A stretch of 64,000 nucleotides of DNA from JAGWAJ01 sp965215155 (GTDB taxonomy: Bacteria > Acidobacteriota > Vicinamibacteria > Vicinamibacterales > UBA8438): positions 1,922,001 through 1,986,000 of the forward strand of contig CBDCCY010000004.1 in the NCBI GenBank assembly GCA_965215155.1. Reading direction: 5' to 3'. The stretch's first letter is position 1. Each line of letters opens with the position of its first letter. Positions 9,493 through 18,656 of this stretch are shown in pieces. A model generated the notes under the pieces. The model was not told the origin of the DNA. It saw only the letters and a program-made list of their open reading frames with translations, and searched no databases. A program made the translations under genes and the position numbers.

Positions 9493-9810
9493 ATGACCAA
9501 GACCGCCACATCCCCCTACGACGTCGCGGAGCACCTGCGGACGCCCAACGACATGGCAGCGTACCTGGAGGCCTCTATCGAGGAGGCGGACGGCGACGCC
9601 GCGTTCGTGGCCAAGGCGCTCGGCGACATCGCCCGCGCGAAGGGCATGGCGCAGGTGGCGAGCGACGCCGGCCTGTCCCGCGAGAGCCTCTACAAGGCGC
9701 TGTCGGGGGAACGCGTTCCAAACTTCGCCACCGTGCTCAAGGTGGTCGGCGCGCTAGGCCTGAAGCTGCGTGCCGAGGCCTCGCCCGCCGTAACGCGCCA
9801 ATCGACATGA
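9493..9810 (+). CDS. HigA-like antitoxin with helix-turn-helix (TIGR02684-like)
   Basis: A 105-residue protein starting at ATG 9493. The C-terminal half, MAQVASDAGLSRESLYKALS followed by GERVPNFATVLKVVGALGLKL, is a Xre/Cro helix-turn-helix of the addiction-module antitoxin family that partners TIGR02683 toxins. It should bind the toxin and the palindrome at 9170-9185 to autorepress the operon. It is complete in length, with no sign of decay, which contrasts with the gene fragments immediately upstream. Confidence 0.88.
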   Translation: MTKTATSPYDVAEHLRTPNDMAAYLEASIEEADGDAAFVAKALGDIARAKGMAQVASDAGLSRESLYKALSGERVPNFATVLKVVGALGLKLRAEASPAVTRQST

Positions 9811-9898
9811 CGGCTTGCCATCCCGCACGGCGGGAAGGGACCCACCAAGCCGAATCGCCGCGGCTTGGCGTGCGGCCCCACCCTGCCGGCGGGGATGG

Positions 9899-10034
9899 AC
9901 CGCGCCAGCGGTCACCGATTTCGTGGACGGCTGCGGCGCGCGGCCCGCACGTTCCGGCCCGAGGAGTACCGACCGGGGAGCGGCGTGGTCATCCTGACCG
10001 ACGGTCTCTGGTGGCGCCGCGTCGATCAGGATGC
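9899..10034. repeat. Dispersed 136-bp repeat, copy 1
   Basis: This block, from GCCAGCGGTCACCG to GCGCCGCGTCGA plus a few bases, recurs at 50127-50261 in the same orientation with about nine in ten bases identical, 40 kb away. Neither copy encodes a recognisable product. Flanking sequences differ completely, so it behaves as an independent unit. Confidence 0.6.
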
Positions 10035-10366
10035 TCCAGGGCGTCCGCGATACCCCGGTCGAACTCCGCGAGGCGCCGCGCCGCGAACTGCGCGACATCG
10101 CGCCGCCAGCGGCCGACTTCCGTCACGAGTAGCACCTCGGCCTCCCGCCGCGCGGGCGGCTCGCCGGTCACCATTGCCTGCGCCTGACCGGCCACGAACA
10201 CGTACCAGCCCTGGCGGCGCGCCAGCTTGTCGAGGCGCAGGTTCACGTAGCGGGTCAGCCTGTCGGCATCCGGCAGCAACCGAGTCTCGTCCAGCTTCCC
10301 CGTCCCGACCTGCCGCAAGACCCGCGCCGACATCGTTTCCGCTCGTGGCTTCAAGTCGGTCCTCAT
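9989..10366 (-). CDS. Small hypothetical protein
   Basis: A 125-residue frame from ATG 10366. The text MSARVLRQVGTGKLDETRLL, then a helical, arginine-rich run (RLTRYVNLRLDKLARRQGWYVFVAGQAQAM), gives no family I recognise. The last 15 codons run into the dispersed repeat at 9899-10034, so the natural C-terminus may be lost and this could be a truncated gene. Ribosome site weak. It lies convergent with the antitoxin gene and on the same strand as the TRAP permease gene, of which it would be downstream. Confidence 0.35.
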   Translation of the reverse strand: MRTDLKPRAETMSARVLRQVGTGKLDETRLLPDADRLTRYVNLRLDKLARRQGWYVFVAGQAQAMVTGEPPARREAEVLLVTEVGRWRRDVAQFAARRLAEFDRGIADALEHPDRRGATRDRRSG

Positions 10367-10445
10367 CGTGCTGTTGGAGCCGCGGCGGGTCTTTCTGCGT
10401 TGCACCCGACGCTCCGGCTCATCAAGAAGTCATCCGGCACGGGGA

Positions 10446-12569
10446 TCAGGTCGCCTCCGGACCTGTGGTCGACGTCGGATCGCGGGGAGGCGACGCCGGC
10501 GCCTTGCGATCCTCGCCCCAGGAAGCCGGGCGGCGGTTCACGGCCAGCACGCCGCCGGCGAGCGCGACGCCGACCACGTCGAAGACCGGCACGCCCACGC
10601 CGGCCGCGCTCAGGGTGGGACCGGGAGCGAGGAGGAGGCCGGCCGCCGCGAACACTGCGAGGCGGAGTCCGAGCGGGAGGGGGTGGCGGAACTGGCCGGC
10701 GATGCCGGCGGCGAAGCAGGTGACGCCGAGCGTGGCGATGGCCACGGGGGCCACGATGTCGAGCCAGCCGGCCGGCTCGCCCGTGGCCGTCAGCATCAAC
10801 AGCTCCGGGCGGTAGACGAACATGTAGGGCAGCGTGAAGCCCACCAGGGCGAAGCGAAACGCCGCCACGCCGGTCGGCATGATGCGCGTGCCGGCGATCG
10901 ACGACGCGGCGTAGGCGGCGAGCGCGACGGGCGGCGTCACCATCGACATCATCCCGAAGTAGAAGATGAAGAGGTGCGCCGCCAGCGGGATCACGCCGAG
11001 GTTGCCGAGCACGGGGCCGATGAGCGTCGCCATCAGGAGGTAGCAGACCGCCGAGGGCAACCCCATCCCGAGGACGATCGACGACACCATGATCAGGACG
11101 AGGGCGAGGAACAGGCTCTGCTCGGCCAGCGGGATGATCGTCGCCGGCAGGCGGGTCCCGACGCCGGTCAGCGTGACGATGCCGATGATGATGCCGACGC
11201 ACGCGGCCGCGGCCACGAGCGGGACCACGCCGCGCGCCGCATGGATGAGCCCGGCGAGCGTGCGGCGCGGGTCGAGCCGGGTGGCGGGGCTGAAGCTGCT
11301 GACCAGCACGATGACGGCGAGCGAGAGCGAGACCGCGCGAAACGCCGTGTAGCCCAGTACCAGGAACGCGATGAGGCTGCCCAGCGCGGTGAAGAAGACG
11401 CTCCCCGCCGCGCGGGTGCTGCCGGCGTCGCTCTCCGCCGCCCGGGTGCTGCCGGCGTCGCTCCCCGCCGCGCGGGTGCTGCCGGCGTCGCTCTCCGCCG
11501 CGCGGGTGCTGCCGGCGCCGCTGCTCGCCGCTGCCGGTTCGAGCGGCGTGCCCGCGGCCCCGATCGCCATCCGCCGGGCCTGGAAGTGCACGATCAGCAG
11601 CAGCGACAGGTAGTACAGGACCGCCGGGATCAGCGCCGCGCGGACGATCTCCAGGTACGTCACGGGCGGGTCGACGATCTCGAGCATCATGTAGGCGCCG
11701 GCGCCCATCACCGGCGGCATGAGGGCTCCGCCCGAGCTCGCCGCCGCCTGCACGCCGGCCGCCGTCACGGGCTGGAAGCCGGCGCTGCGCATCATCGGGA
11801 TGGTGAACGTCCCGGTGGTGGCCGTGTTGGCGACCGCGCTGCCCGAGAGCGAGCCCATCAGGCCGCTGCTCAGCACGGCCACCTTCGCCGGGCCGCCCGA
11901 ACTGCGACCGAAGACGCGCTGCGCGAAGTCGACGATGAAGCGCGTCGCGCCGGTGGCCTCGAGGAACGCTCCGAAGATGACGAACAGGAAGACGTACGTG
12001 AACATGACGCCGAGGGCCACGCCGAAGATGCCCTGGCTGTGCAGGAACGTCTGCGCCACCACGCGCGGGATGGTGTAGCCGCGGTGCGGAAACAGCCAGT
12101 CCGGAAACGCGGCTCCGAACAGCGCGTAGAGAAGGAACGCACCGGCGAGCAACGGCAGCGCCAGGCCGAGGGTGCGCCGGGCCGCCTCCACGACGAGCAG
12201 CAGGCCCACGAGGCCGATCGTCGTGTCGAGGGCGGTCTCGAAGCCGGCCCGGTTGCCCAGCGTCTGCCCGTCGATCCACCACGCCTCGAAGATCGGATCG
12301 GTCTGCAGGACGATGTAGCCGCAGCAGCCCGCCGCCAGGACGGTGAGCACGAGGTCGCTCGCACGCGCCCGCGGGTCGTCCTTCAGCGACCGGTGGGCCG
12401 GAACGTTGAGGAAGCACAGCGCCAGTCCCACCAGGGCGAAGAACGCAAGGCGGCTCTGCGGAGCCAGCAGCGGATAGTTGACCTCGATCAGCGTGAACGC
12501 GCACAGCAGCACGGCGAGCCCGCTGCTCACCGTCCGCCGGAGATCGGCTGCGAGCCGTATTCCGGTCAC
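10446..12569 (-). CDS. TRAP transporter fused permease (DctQM type)
   Basis: A 707-residue protein from a GTG at 12569, with GGAAGG 12 bases upstream. It has roughly 16-18 hydrophobic helices. The first four form the small DctQ-like part; the rest match the DctM/TTHA family, including GGPAKVAVLSSGLMGSLSGS, MRSAGFQPVTAAGVQAAASSGG with MPPVMGAGAYMM, and a second half with GLPSAVCYLLMATLIGPVL. It would import small organic anions using an ion gradient. No DctP or TAXI-type binding protein gene is adjacent, so the substrate cannot be guessed. A run of four ten-residue repeats (AGSTRAA(E/G)SD) lies in the loop between the two DctM halves. It diverges from the sigma factor at 12699. Confidence 0.9.
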   Translation of the reverse strand: MTGIRLAADLRRTVSSGLAVLLCAFTLIEVNYPLLAPQSRLAFFALVGLALCFLNVPAHRSLKDDPRARASDLVLTVLAAGCCGYIVLQTDPIFEAWWIDGQTLGNRAGFETALDTTIGLVGLLLVVEAARRTLGLALPLLAGAFLLYALFGAAFPDWLFPHRGYTIPRVVAQTFLHSQGIFGVALGVMFTYVFLFVIFGAFLEATGATRFIVDFAQRVFGRSSGGPAKVAVLSSGLMGSLSGSAVANTATTGTFTIPMMRSAGFQPVTAAGVQAAASSGGALMPPVMGAGAYMMLEIVDPPVTYLEIVRAALIPAVLYYLSLLLIVHFQARRMAIGAAGTPLEPAAASSGAGSTRAAESDAGSTRAAGSDAGSTRAAESDAGSTRAAGSVFFTALGSLIAFLVLGYTAFRAVSLSLAVIVLVSSFSPATRLDPRRTLAGLIHAARGVVPLVAAAACVGIIIGIVTLTGVGTRLPATIIPLAEQSLFLALVLIMVSSIVLGMGLPSAVCYLLMATLIGPVLGNLGVIPLAAHLFIFYFGMMSMVTPPVALAAYAASSIAGTRIMPTGVAAFRFALVGFTLPYMFVYRPELLMLTATGEPAGWLDIVAPVAIATLGVTCFAAGIAGQFRHPLPLGLRLAVFAAAGLLLAPGPTLSAAGVGVPVFDVVGVALAGGVLAVNRRPASWGEDRKAPASPPRDPTSTTGPEAT
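11401..11520. repeat. Four tandem 30-bp repeats inside the TRAP permease gene
   Basis: Four 30-base units, each coding AGSTRAAESD or AGSTRAAGSD in alternation, sit in a hydrophilic loop of the permease. Units differ only at one to three bases, so expansion is recent. Length changes in multiples of ten residues would keep the frame. Confidence 0.85.
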
Positions 12570-12698
12570 GGGGTGACGTCCCTTCCGGGGCCGCTCCAGA
12601 ACGTTGGAGCCCTCGTGGGGTACAGACGCGCGAGCGGCAGGAAACCGAACACGAGGGCGTTCGCGGCCGGTGCTTGCTGGCGACGGTGCCGGCGGGCG

Positions 12699-13325
12699 AT
12701 GATTCCGAAGGCGACAGTGGCGCGAACACCTTCCCGGCCTGCCGGCGACCGTGAGGGTCCGAGCCTCGGTTCGGAGCAGGGGCTGCTGGAGCGGGTCCGG
12801 ACGGGAGACCGGTCGGCGGTCGATGCGCTGTTCGCGCGGTACCTGCCGTGGCTCAAGCGCTGGGCGCGGGGCCGGCTGCCGGCGGGGGTGCGAGGGGCGG
12901 TCGACACGAGCGACCTGGTGCAGGACGCGCTGCAGCGGACGTTCGCGCAGCTCGACGCGTTCGAGTCGAAGCAGGCGGGGGCGTTGCGCCTCTACCTGCG
13001 GCGGGCGGTCGAGAACCGCATCCGCGACGAGCTGCGCCGGGCGGCGCGCCGGCGGGACAGCATCGCGCCGGACGAGGGCGTGCGGTTCTCGGACGCCGGG
13101 GCGCCGCAGCATCGGCAGCTCGTGGCGGACGAGACCTGGCGCGGATACCTGCGGCGCCTGCAGCGCCTGAGCCCGCGCGAGCGGCGGTTGGTCGTGGGCC
13201 GCGCGGAGCTCGGGTACAACTACCGGCAACTGGCGTTCGTCGAGGGCCTGCCGAGCCCGGACGCGGCCCGGATGGCGCTGCGGCGCGCGCTGCTCCGGCT
13301 GAGCGGCCCGCGCGGCAACGCGTAG
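12699..13325 (+). CDS. ECF-family RNA polymerase sigma factor (pair 2)
   Basis: A 208-residue protein from ATG 12699. Region 2 is LLERVRTGDRSAVDALFARY through VDTSDLVQDALQRTF and LRLYLRRAVENRIRDELRR. Region 4 is LSPRERRLVVGRAELGYNYRQLAFVEGLPSPDAARMALRRAL. It is closely similar to the sigma factors at 5176 and 42965/48551. The downstream gene on the same strand, 121 bases away, is a membrane Ser/Thr kinase interrupted by a group II intron. No anti-sigma gene is present, which fits regulation by the kinase rather than by an anti-sigma factor. Confidence 0.88.
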   Translation: MIPKATVARTPSRPAGDREGPSLGSEQGLLERVRTGDRSAVDALFARYLPWLKRWARGRLPAGVRGAVDTSDLVQDALQRTFAQLDAFESKQAGALRLYLRRAVENRIRDELRRAARRRDSIAPDEGVRFSDAGAPQHRQLVADETWRGYLRRLQRLSPRERRLVVGRAELGYNYRQLAFVEGLPSPDAARMALRRALLRLSGPRGNA

Positions 13326-13446
13326 GCGACCAGCCCGTTCGGTTCCCTCCCCCCGGCCGTCCTTCCTGAGTGAGATCCGTCGTGCGGGCCGCCGGTGCAT
13401 GCCCGGCAGCGGCCACCGGTGTCGGCGGTACGGAGAAGGCCGGCGA

Positions 13447-15884
13447 ATGGCTGACGACAACCGCGGGCGTCTCGTCGAAGAGGTGGCGGACGCGCTCACG
13501 CGGGGCGAGGAAGTCGAGTGGGAGCGGTGCGCGCGATTGGCGACGCCGGCCGAGCGGCCGGTGCTGGACAACCTGCGCGCGTTCAGCGGCATCCTGGCGG
13601 GGGCCCGCAGCGTCGCGAGCGGACCCTGGTCGCCGTCGACGGAGACGGCAGGGTATGCCGGCGGCCGGGTGCGCCGTGCGGTCCACGTCCTGACGGCGTT
13701 CGCCGCGCTCTGGGTGGCGACCTCCCTGGCGGGGGTCCTGTGGGGCTGGGACGAGCTGTATCGGGAGTACGGCGAGCTGTTCGTCTTCGGGGCGACCCTC
13801 CTGGTGGGGCATGCGACGACGGCCTGCCTGTTCCTGTTGGGAGGGGGCGCAACAGACCGGCGGACGTGGCTGCTGGGCGTGTACTTCCTGCTGAAGGCCA
13901 CGCTGGTGAGTCCCGTCGTGGTCGTGGCCGCCCTCCGAGGGGATGCGCCCACCGAGCCGTTCGGCGTCCCCGCGCTGGGGGCGCCCTATGTCTACCCGTT
14001 CCTGCTCGCGCCCGCGTTCCTCTGGGCGTTCGCTCGGGAGTGTCCCCGCGTGCACCGCCGGACGCGCCTCGACGACGTGGCGCGGCGCATGATCCGGGTC
14101 TGCGTGGGCGTCGGCGGCATCTACTGGTTGGGCGGCGTGGCGTGGATCGGGGCGGCGCAGTCGGGCCATCTGGCCCCGGCCGTCTTCTGGGTGGTGTACG
14201 ACGCCGCGTTTGCGGTCCTGAACCTGCTGGAGCTGGCGGCCGGGGGCGTGGTCGTGCTGCGGGCGCGGACCGCGCCGGCGGACGAGGCGCGTCGCGTCGC
14301 GCTGTTCGGCGGCGGATTCCTGCTGTTCATGGGTCTGACGGCGGCCTACGACATCGGCGAGGTATTCGTCCCGGGGGGCTGGATGGAGAACTACCGCTGG
14401 TCTCCGGCGGTGGTGCTGGTCGAGCTGGTGCGGTTCCCGGGGCTGCTGGTGCTGTGGTACTCGGTGTTGGCGGTGCGCGTGCCGCACCTGCGGGAGGCGG
14501 TACGGGTGACCGGCCGGCGGCTGCTCGGGCGCGGCCGCCTGCTGGCCGCCGCCGCAGGGGGGACGGTGGCGGCGCTGGGGTGGGTGGTGGCGAGCCGTCC
14601 GGAGCGCACGGTCGGGGCGTTGCTCGGAGACCCGCTGGTGCAGGCGCTCGGGGCGGCGGCGGGGATCCTGCTGGGAACGCTTGCGGCCCGGGAGCGCATC
14701 CTCGTTCGCCTGGACGGCTGGCTGTTCCCCGACACCGCGGACCAGCGGCAGGCCATGGCCGGGGCGGCGGCCGCGCTGGCCCGGTCGGAGGAGGTCGCGG
14801 CAGTGAGCCGCATGGTGTACCGGACGGCGAAACGGGGCTGCGGGGCGCCGGCCGCGCTGCTGCTCGCCGCGGACGACGCCCGCGACTTCCGGGCGCCGGA
14901 CGCCCGGCTGACGCCCCTGGCGCGCGACTCGGCCATCGTGCACATGCTGGAGACGGCCGGGGAGCCGGTGCGCGTCCACCCGAACGACCGGGCGTCGTTC
15001 TTCGAGCTGCTGCCGCCGGCCGACGCGGGGTGGGTGGCGCAGGCGGGCGCCGACACCGTGGTCCCGCTGCCGGGCCCCGGGGCGGAGCTGCCGGGCGTCC
15101 TCGTCGCGGGCTCGCGCCTCGACGGCCGCCTCGTGCGCCCCGTCGACGTCCCGTTCCTGGAGACGCTGGCGGCGGCCGCGGGTCTGGCCGTAGCGCGCCT
15201 GCGGCAGGCTCCGGAGGCCGGCTTGCCGGAGCCCCCGCCTGCGCAGGAGTGTCCCGCCTGCCGGTCGGTGACGGCGTCCGGCGAGCCGCCGGCGTGCGAT
15301 TGCGGCGTGGCCTGCGTGGAGGCGGAGGTCCCGCAACTCCTGGCGGGCAAGTACCGTCTGGCGCGGCGGCTGGGGAGCGGGGGCATGGGAGCGGTCTACC
15401 TGGCGCGCGACCTGCAGCTCGAGCGCGACGTCGCCGTCAAGACGCTGGCGGGCGTGTCGGGGGAGCGGCTGCGGGGCCTGAAGCCGGAGGCGTGGGCGAT
15501 GGCGACGGTGACGCATCCGGCGGTGGCGCAGATCCACGGCGTCGAGTCGTGGCGCGGCCGCCCGTTCCTCGTCGTCGAGTTGCTCGCCGGCGGCACGCTC
15601 GCCGACCGCCTGCGGGACGGGCCGCTGGCGGTGGACCAGGCGGTGGCGGCCGCGGGCGTCCTGGCCGGTGCGCTCGGGGCGCTCCACGCCGCGGGCTACG
15701 TGCACGGCGACGTCAAGCCGAGCAACATCGGGCTGACGGGGGACGGCGCGCCGAAGCTGCTGGACTTCGGCCTGGCGCGGGCGGTGAACGACGCCGCGAC
15801 GGTGGGCGGCACCGTGCGCTACCTGTCCCCGGAGGTGCTGTCGGGCCGCCCGGCGGGAGAGGCGGACGACGTCTGGGCGCTGTG
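13447..15884 (+). CDS. Membrane Ser/Thr kinase (pair 2), 5' exon before a group II intron
   Basis: This is the first 812 codons plus two bases of a kinase gene. The ATG at 13447 is preceded by GGAGAAGG. The architecture equals the paralogues at 6224 and 40052: conserved N-terminal segment (VEWERCARLATPAER), hydrophobic helices about residues 80-420, GAF-like region, zinc ribbon (CPAC...CDCG), then kinase motifs GSGGMGAVY, VAVKTL, HGDVKPSN and DFGLA. The frame reads ...EADDVWAL and is then cut inside the codon for the next cysteine. Joining base 15884 to 17799 restores DDVWALCVILYEM, exactly the paralogue text. The spliced product would have 893 residues. Without splicing the frame ends at 15912. 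Confidence 0.88.
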
Positions 15885-16241
15885 GTGCGCCAGGCAAACT
15901 GGCGGAGGATAGCCGGTGAGAGTCCGGCGGAAGGAAGGCGTAACCGACCACCTTCACCCCGAGTCATGCGCCGGTCGCCGTGAGGCGGCGGGTGAAGCGT
16001 TGACAGGGGCGCGAACGGGCGGGGCTATTGAGCATCGAAAGAAGACAGGTCTGGAGCGCCGAGACTGTCACAGCGGTCGAAGGCCACACCGACATCACCG
16101 CGACGGGTGAGGGGATGGAGGGCTCCACGGTGTCGGAGAACCCACGCACGTTCGTACGTCCTTCGTCGGGACCTGGGAGGTCTTCATTCCGCCCCGGCAG
16201 TCGAACCGGGGCCGCAGCGGGAAAGGAGGATTCCGAATCCG

Positions 16242-17726
16242 ATGGCGCACGGGATGAAGAAGTCGGATGAGGCAGTAGTACCGATGAAGGCGGCGAACAA
16301 GGGAGCGAAAGCGCCTGCGGAGTCGCTGGAGGGAAGGGCCTCAACCAAGGGGAATTCGCGAGACCAAAGCACGCACCGAACGCAGGGTCGGGACGGCGTG
16401 TCACAGGCGGTCGAACGGATACGGCAAGCTGCAACGAGGAAACCGCAGGAGAAACTGACTGCGCTCTTGCACCACATCACGACGGACGCGCTCCGCTGCG
16501 CCTTCTTCGACCTGGAGAAGACCGCATCGGCAGGCGTGGATGGCGTGTTGTGGAAGGCGTATGCGGACGGGCTGGAGGAGCGGCTGCTCGACCTGCACGA
16601 ACGCGTACATTCGGGAGCGTATCGGGCGCTGCCGTCTCGGCGGGTTGAAATACCCAAACCGGACGGCGGGACGCGACCGCTCGGCATTGCTGCCTTGGAA
16701 GACAAGATCGTCCAGAAGGCGGTAGTGGATGTCATCCTGACGCCGATTTACGAGCCGGAATTTCTCGGGTTCAGCTACGGGTTCCGGCCGGGGCGTGGGG
16801 CACATGATGCGCTCGACGCGCTGGCTTTCGGGATAGAACGGCGCAAGGTCAACTGGATAATCGATGCGGACATCCGGGCGTTCTTCGACCGGCTCTCGCG
16901 AGACCATTTGTTACGGTTTCTCGAACACCGACTCGGGGACAAGCGGGTATTGCGGCTGATTGTCAAGTGGCTGAACGCCGGCGTCATGGAAGGCGCCGAG
17001 TGGAAGGACGACCTGCAGGGGACCCCGCAAGGTGCGGTGGTTTCACCTGTTCTCGCGAACATCTACCTGCACTATGTCCTCGACCTCTGGTTCCAGAAGA
17101 AGTGGCGCGTCCGAAAGGCTACGGGGGACACTATCATCGTGCGTTACGCCGACGACTTCATCGTTGGCTGCCAACGCAAGGCGGACGCGGACCAGTTTCT
17201 CGACGACCTCAGGGAGAGGCTGCACCAGTTTGCGCTTGAGCTGCACCCCGACAAGACGCGCCTCATCGAGTTCGGCCGGTTCGCGATGACGAACCGCCGG
17301 GCGCGGGGGGAACGTCGACCGGAGACTTTCGATTTCCTCGGATTCACGCACTACTGCAAGACGAAGAGGAACGGAAAATTCGGGCTGGGGCGCAAGCCGA
17401 TAGCGAAACGGGTCACGCGAACCCTGAAACGGCTCAAGGAACGACTCCGCGCGCGAATGCACGCAGACGTCCACGAGACGGCGCAATGGCTGGGGAAGGT
17501 GGTCAACGGCTGGCTGAATTATTATGCCGTGCCGACCAGTTCCCGGACCCTTGACGGTTTCGTATGGCGTCTTGAGTGGATTTGGCTCATGACCTTGCGC
17601 CGGCGGTCACAGAAGACGGGGGCGACGATAGCCACTGTGCGGCGCCTCACGGCGCGGTATTGGCCCCCCGTGCGGATTCGGCACCCGTGGCCCGTCAAGC
17701 GGTTTGTCGTCAACCACCCAAGGTAG
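16242..17726 (+). CDS. ltrA: Group II intron reverse transcriptase/maturase
   Basis: A 494-residue protein from ATG 16242, with AGGAGG 12 bases upstream. Reverse-transcriptase blocks include GVDGVLWKAY, RPLGIAALEDKIVQKA, GFSYGFRPGRGAHDAL, GTPQGAVVSPVLANIYLHYVL and the catalytic YADD at residues 302-305. The maturase (X) domain follows, with a GIIM-type helical region (LKRLKERLRARMHADV, then VNGWLNYYAVP). There is no HNH endonuclease domain at the C-terminus. The protein helps the intron RNA splice and reverse-transcribes it at new sites. All catalytic residues appear intact. Confidence 0.93.
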   Translation: MAHGMKKSDEAVVPMKAANKGAKAPAESLEGRASTKGNSRDQSTHRTQGRDGVSQAVERIRQAATRKPQEKLTALLHHITTDALRCAFFDLEKTASAGVDGVLWKAYADGLEERLLDLHERVHSGAYRALPSRRVEIPKPDGGTRPLGIAALEDKIVQKAVVDVILTPIYEPEFLGFSYGFRPGRGAHDALDALAFGIERRKVNWIIDADIRAFFDRLSRDHLLRFLEHRLGDKRVLRLIVKWLNAGVMEGAEWKDDLQGTPQGAVVSPVLANIYLHYVLDLWFQKKWRVRKATGDTIIVRYADDFIVGCQRKADADQFLDDLRERLHQFALELHPDKTRLIEFGRFAMTNRRARGERRPETFDFLGFTHYCKTKRNGKFGLGRKPIAKRVTRTLKRLKERLRARMHADVHETAQWLGKVVNGWLNYYAVPTSSRTLDGFVWRLEWIWLMTLRRRSQKTGATIATVRRLTARYWPPVRIRHPWPVKRFVVNHPR

Positions 17727-17798
17727 GAGCCGTATGCGTTCGCGCGCACGTACGGATCTGCGCGGGGGGACCGGGGCAACCCGGTTCCCTACCGCAAC
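17727..17798 (+). ncRNA. Domains V and VI of the group II intron
   Basis: GAGCCGTATGCG pairs with CGCACGTACGGATC to give the 34-base domain V hairpin with its AGC catalytic triad near the base. The following GGGGACCGGG/CCCGGTTCCC hairpin is domain VI, with an unpaired A in CCTACC as the likely branch point. Both look intact, so splicing competence is plausible. Confidence 0.8.
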
Positions 17799-18042
17799 CG
17801 TGATCCTGTACGAGATGCTCGCGGGCGAGCACCCGTTCACCGGCGGCTCCGTCGACGAGGTGGCGGACCGGATCCGGCGCCGTCGCCTCGCCCGCCTCGC
17901 CGGTTCCACCGCGGATGATGATTCCCGGTCCGTGCTCCTCGCGTTCGCCGCGTCCACGCTGACGGCGGCCCGCTCGGCCCGCCCGGCCACCGCGCGGGCG
18001 TTCGCCGACGCGCTGCACGCAGCCACCGCCCGAGCGAGGTAG
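17799..18042 (+). CDS. Membrane Ser/Thr kinase (pair 2), 3' exon
   Basis: The last 81 codons of the kinase begin with the third base of a cysteine codon whose first two bases are at 15883-15884. The peptide CVILYEMLAGEHPFTGGSVDEVADRIRRRRL matches CVVLYEMVVGEHPFAGDDADEVADRIR in the kinase at 6224 and the one at 40052. It ends at TAG 18040-18042 with an alanine/arginine-rich tail (RPATARAFADALHAATARAR), as in the paralogues. It has no start codon of its own and depends on splicing. Confidence 0.88.
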
Positions 18043-18656
18043 TCCGGCCCGGCGGCCGCCCCGAGCGAGGTAGACCGGCCCTGGCGCTGCGAGCCGTCGG
18101 GTCCTCCTGTCCTCAACTCCTGGTTCGGCCCGACGGCGGCCTCGCCGGGAACTGTTCCTCCTCGGTGCCGGCTCCGCGTTCCCGTTCCCGCAGGGCGCCC
18201 AGAGCCCACGACGGAAGCGGGTGAGGCCGACCTGCCGACCGCAGGATCCGCGGGCTGGAGAGCCGGCTCGTGAAGAAAGTTGCCGGCGTGTGTTCGGTTT
18301 TCGTCCTCGCGGCGTCGGTAGCGATTGAAAAGGCGCCTCAAGCCTGACCGTTCGGTGTCCGCCTCCATCCATCAATGGCACGGCGTGCGGCGGCGAGTTG
18401 TGGGGTTTGTGAGGCCGCACCGGTCGACCTGATGAGGATCCGCAGAGCGGCGAGTTGCCGGCGGAGTATGCGGCGGCGTACGGCGGCGCCGCCGAGCGCG
18501 AGACGTGCTGTGTACGAGATGCATCCATTGGTTCATGCAGGGTTGGAGGAACGGGTACGCGGTCGCCGGCGTTCGGCGCCTCCGCTGCCCCTGCCGTCCT
18601 GGTACGGCGCGGAATATCGGCGGCCGGCGCAAGACGGGGGCGTTCGCCAGCGCACT
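18043..18656. other. Intergenic region, no gene recognised
   Basis: About 600 bases between the kinase and the adhesin. A duplicated CCGAGCGAGGTAG unit appears just after the kinase stop (18031-18044 and 18061-18073). Open frames here (for example an N-terminal extension of the adhesin from ATG 18375 or 18519) are arginine-rich and look like non-coding GC sequence. Confidence 0.4.

Larger units (their letters stand above)
15885..17798 (+). mobile_element. Group II intron inserted in the kinase gene
   Basis: The intron is 1,914 bp. It begins GTGCGCCAGGC, which fits the 5' consensus GUGYG, and ends ...CCGCAAC, which fits the 3' AY rule. It carries a reverse transcriptase/maturase gene. Near the 3' end is a domain V hairpin (17727-17760) followed by a domain VI hairpin. 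Exon joining at 15884/17799 is confirmed by the two uninterrupted paralogous kinase genes. The host gene can therefore still be expressed if the intron splices. Insertion is in the coding strand orientation, as splicing requires. Confidence 0.92.

Noticed and set aside
11401..11520. Regular 30-bp repeats that could suggest a CRISPR array
   Set aside because: Units are contiguous without spacers and are translated in frame inside the permease.
16242..17726. Reverse transcriptase as part of a retron or diversity-generating system
   Set aside because: It has a maturase domain, sits between group II intron ends with domain V, and no template/variable repeat pair was seen.
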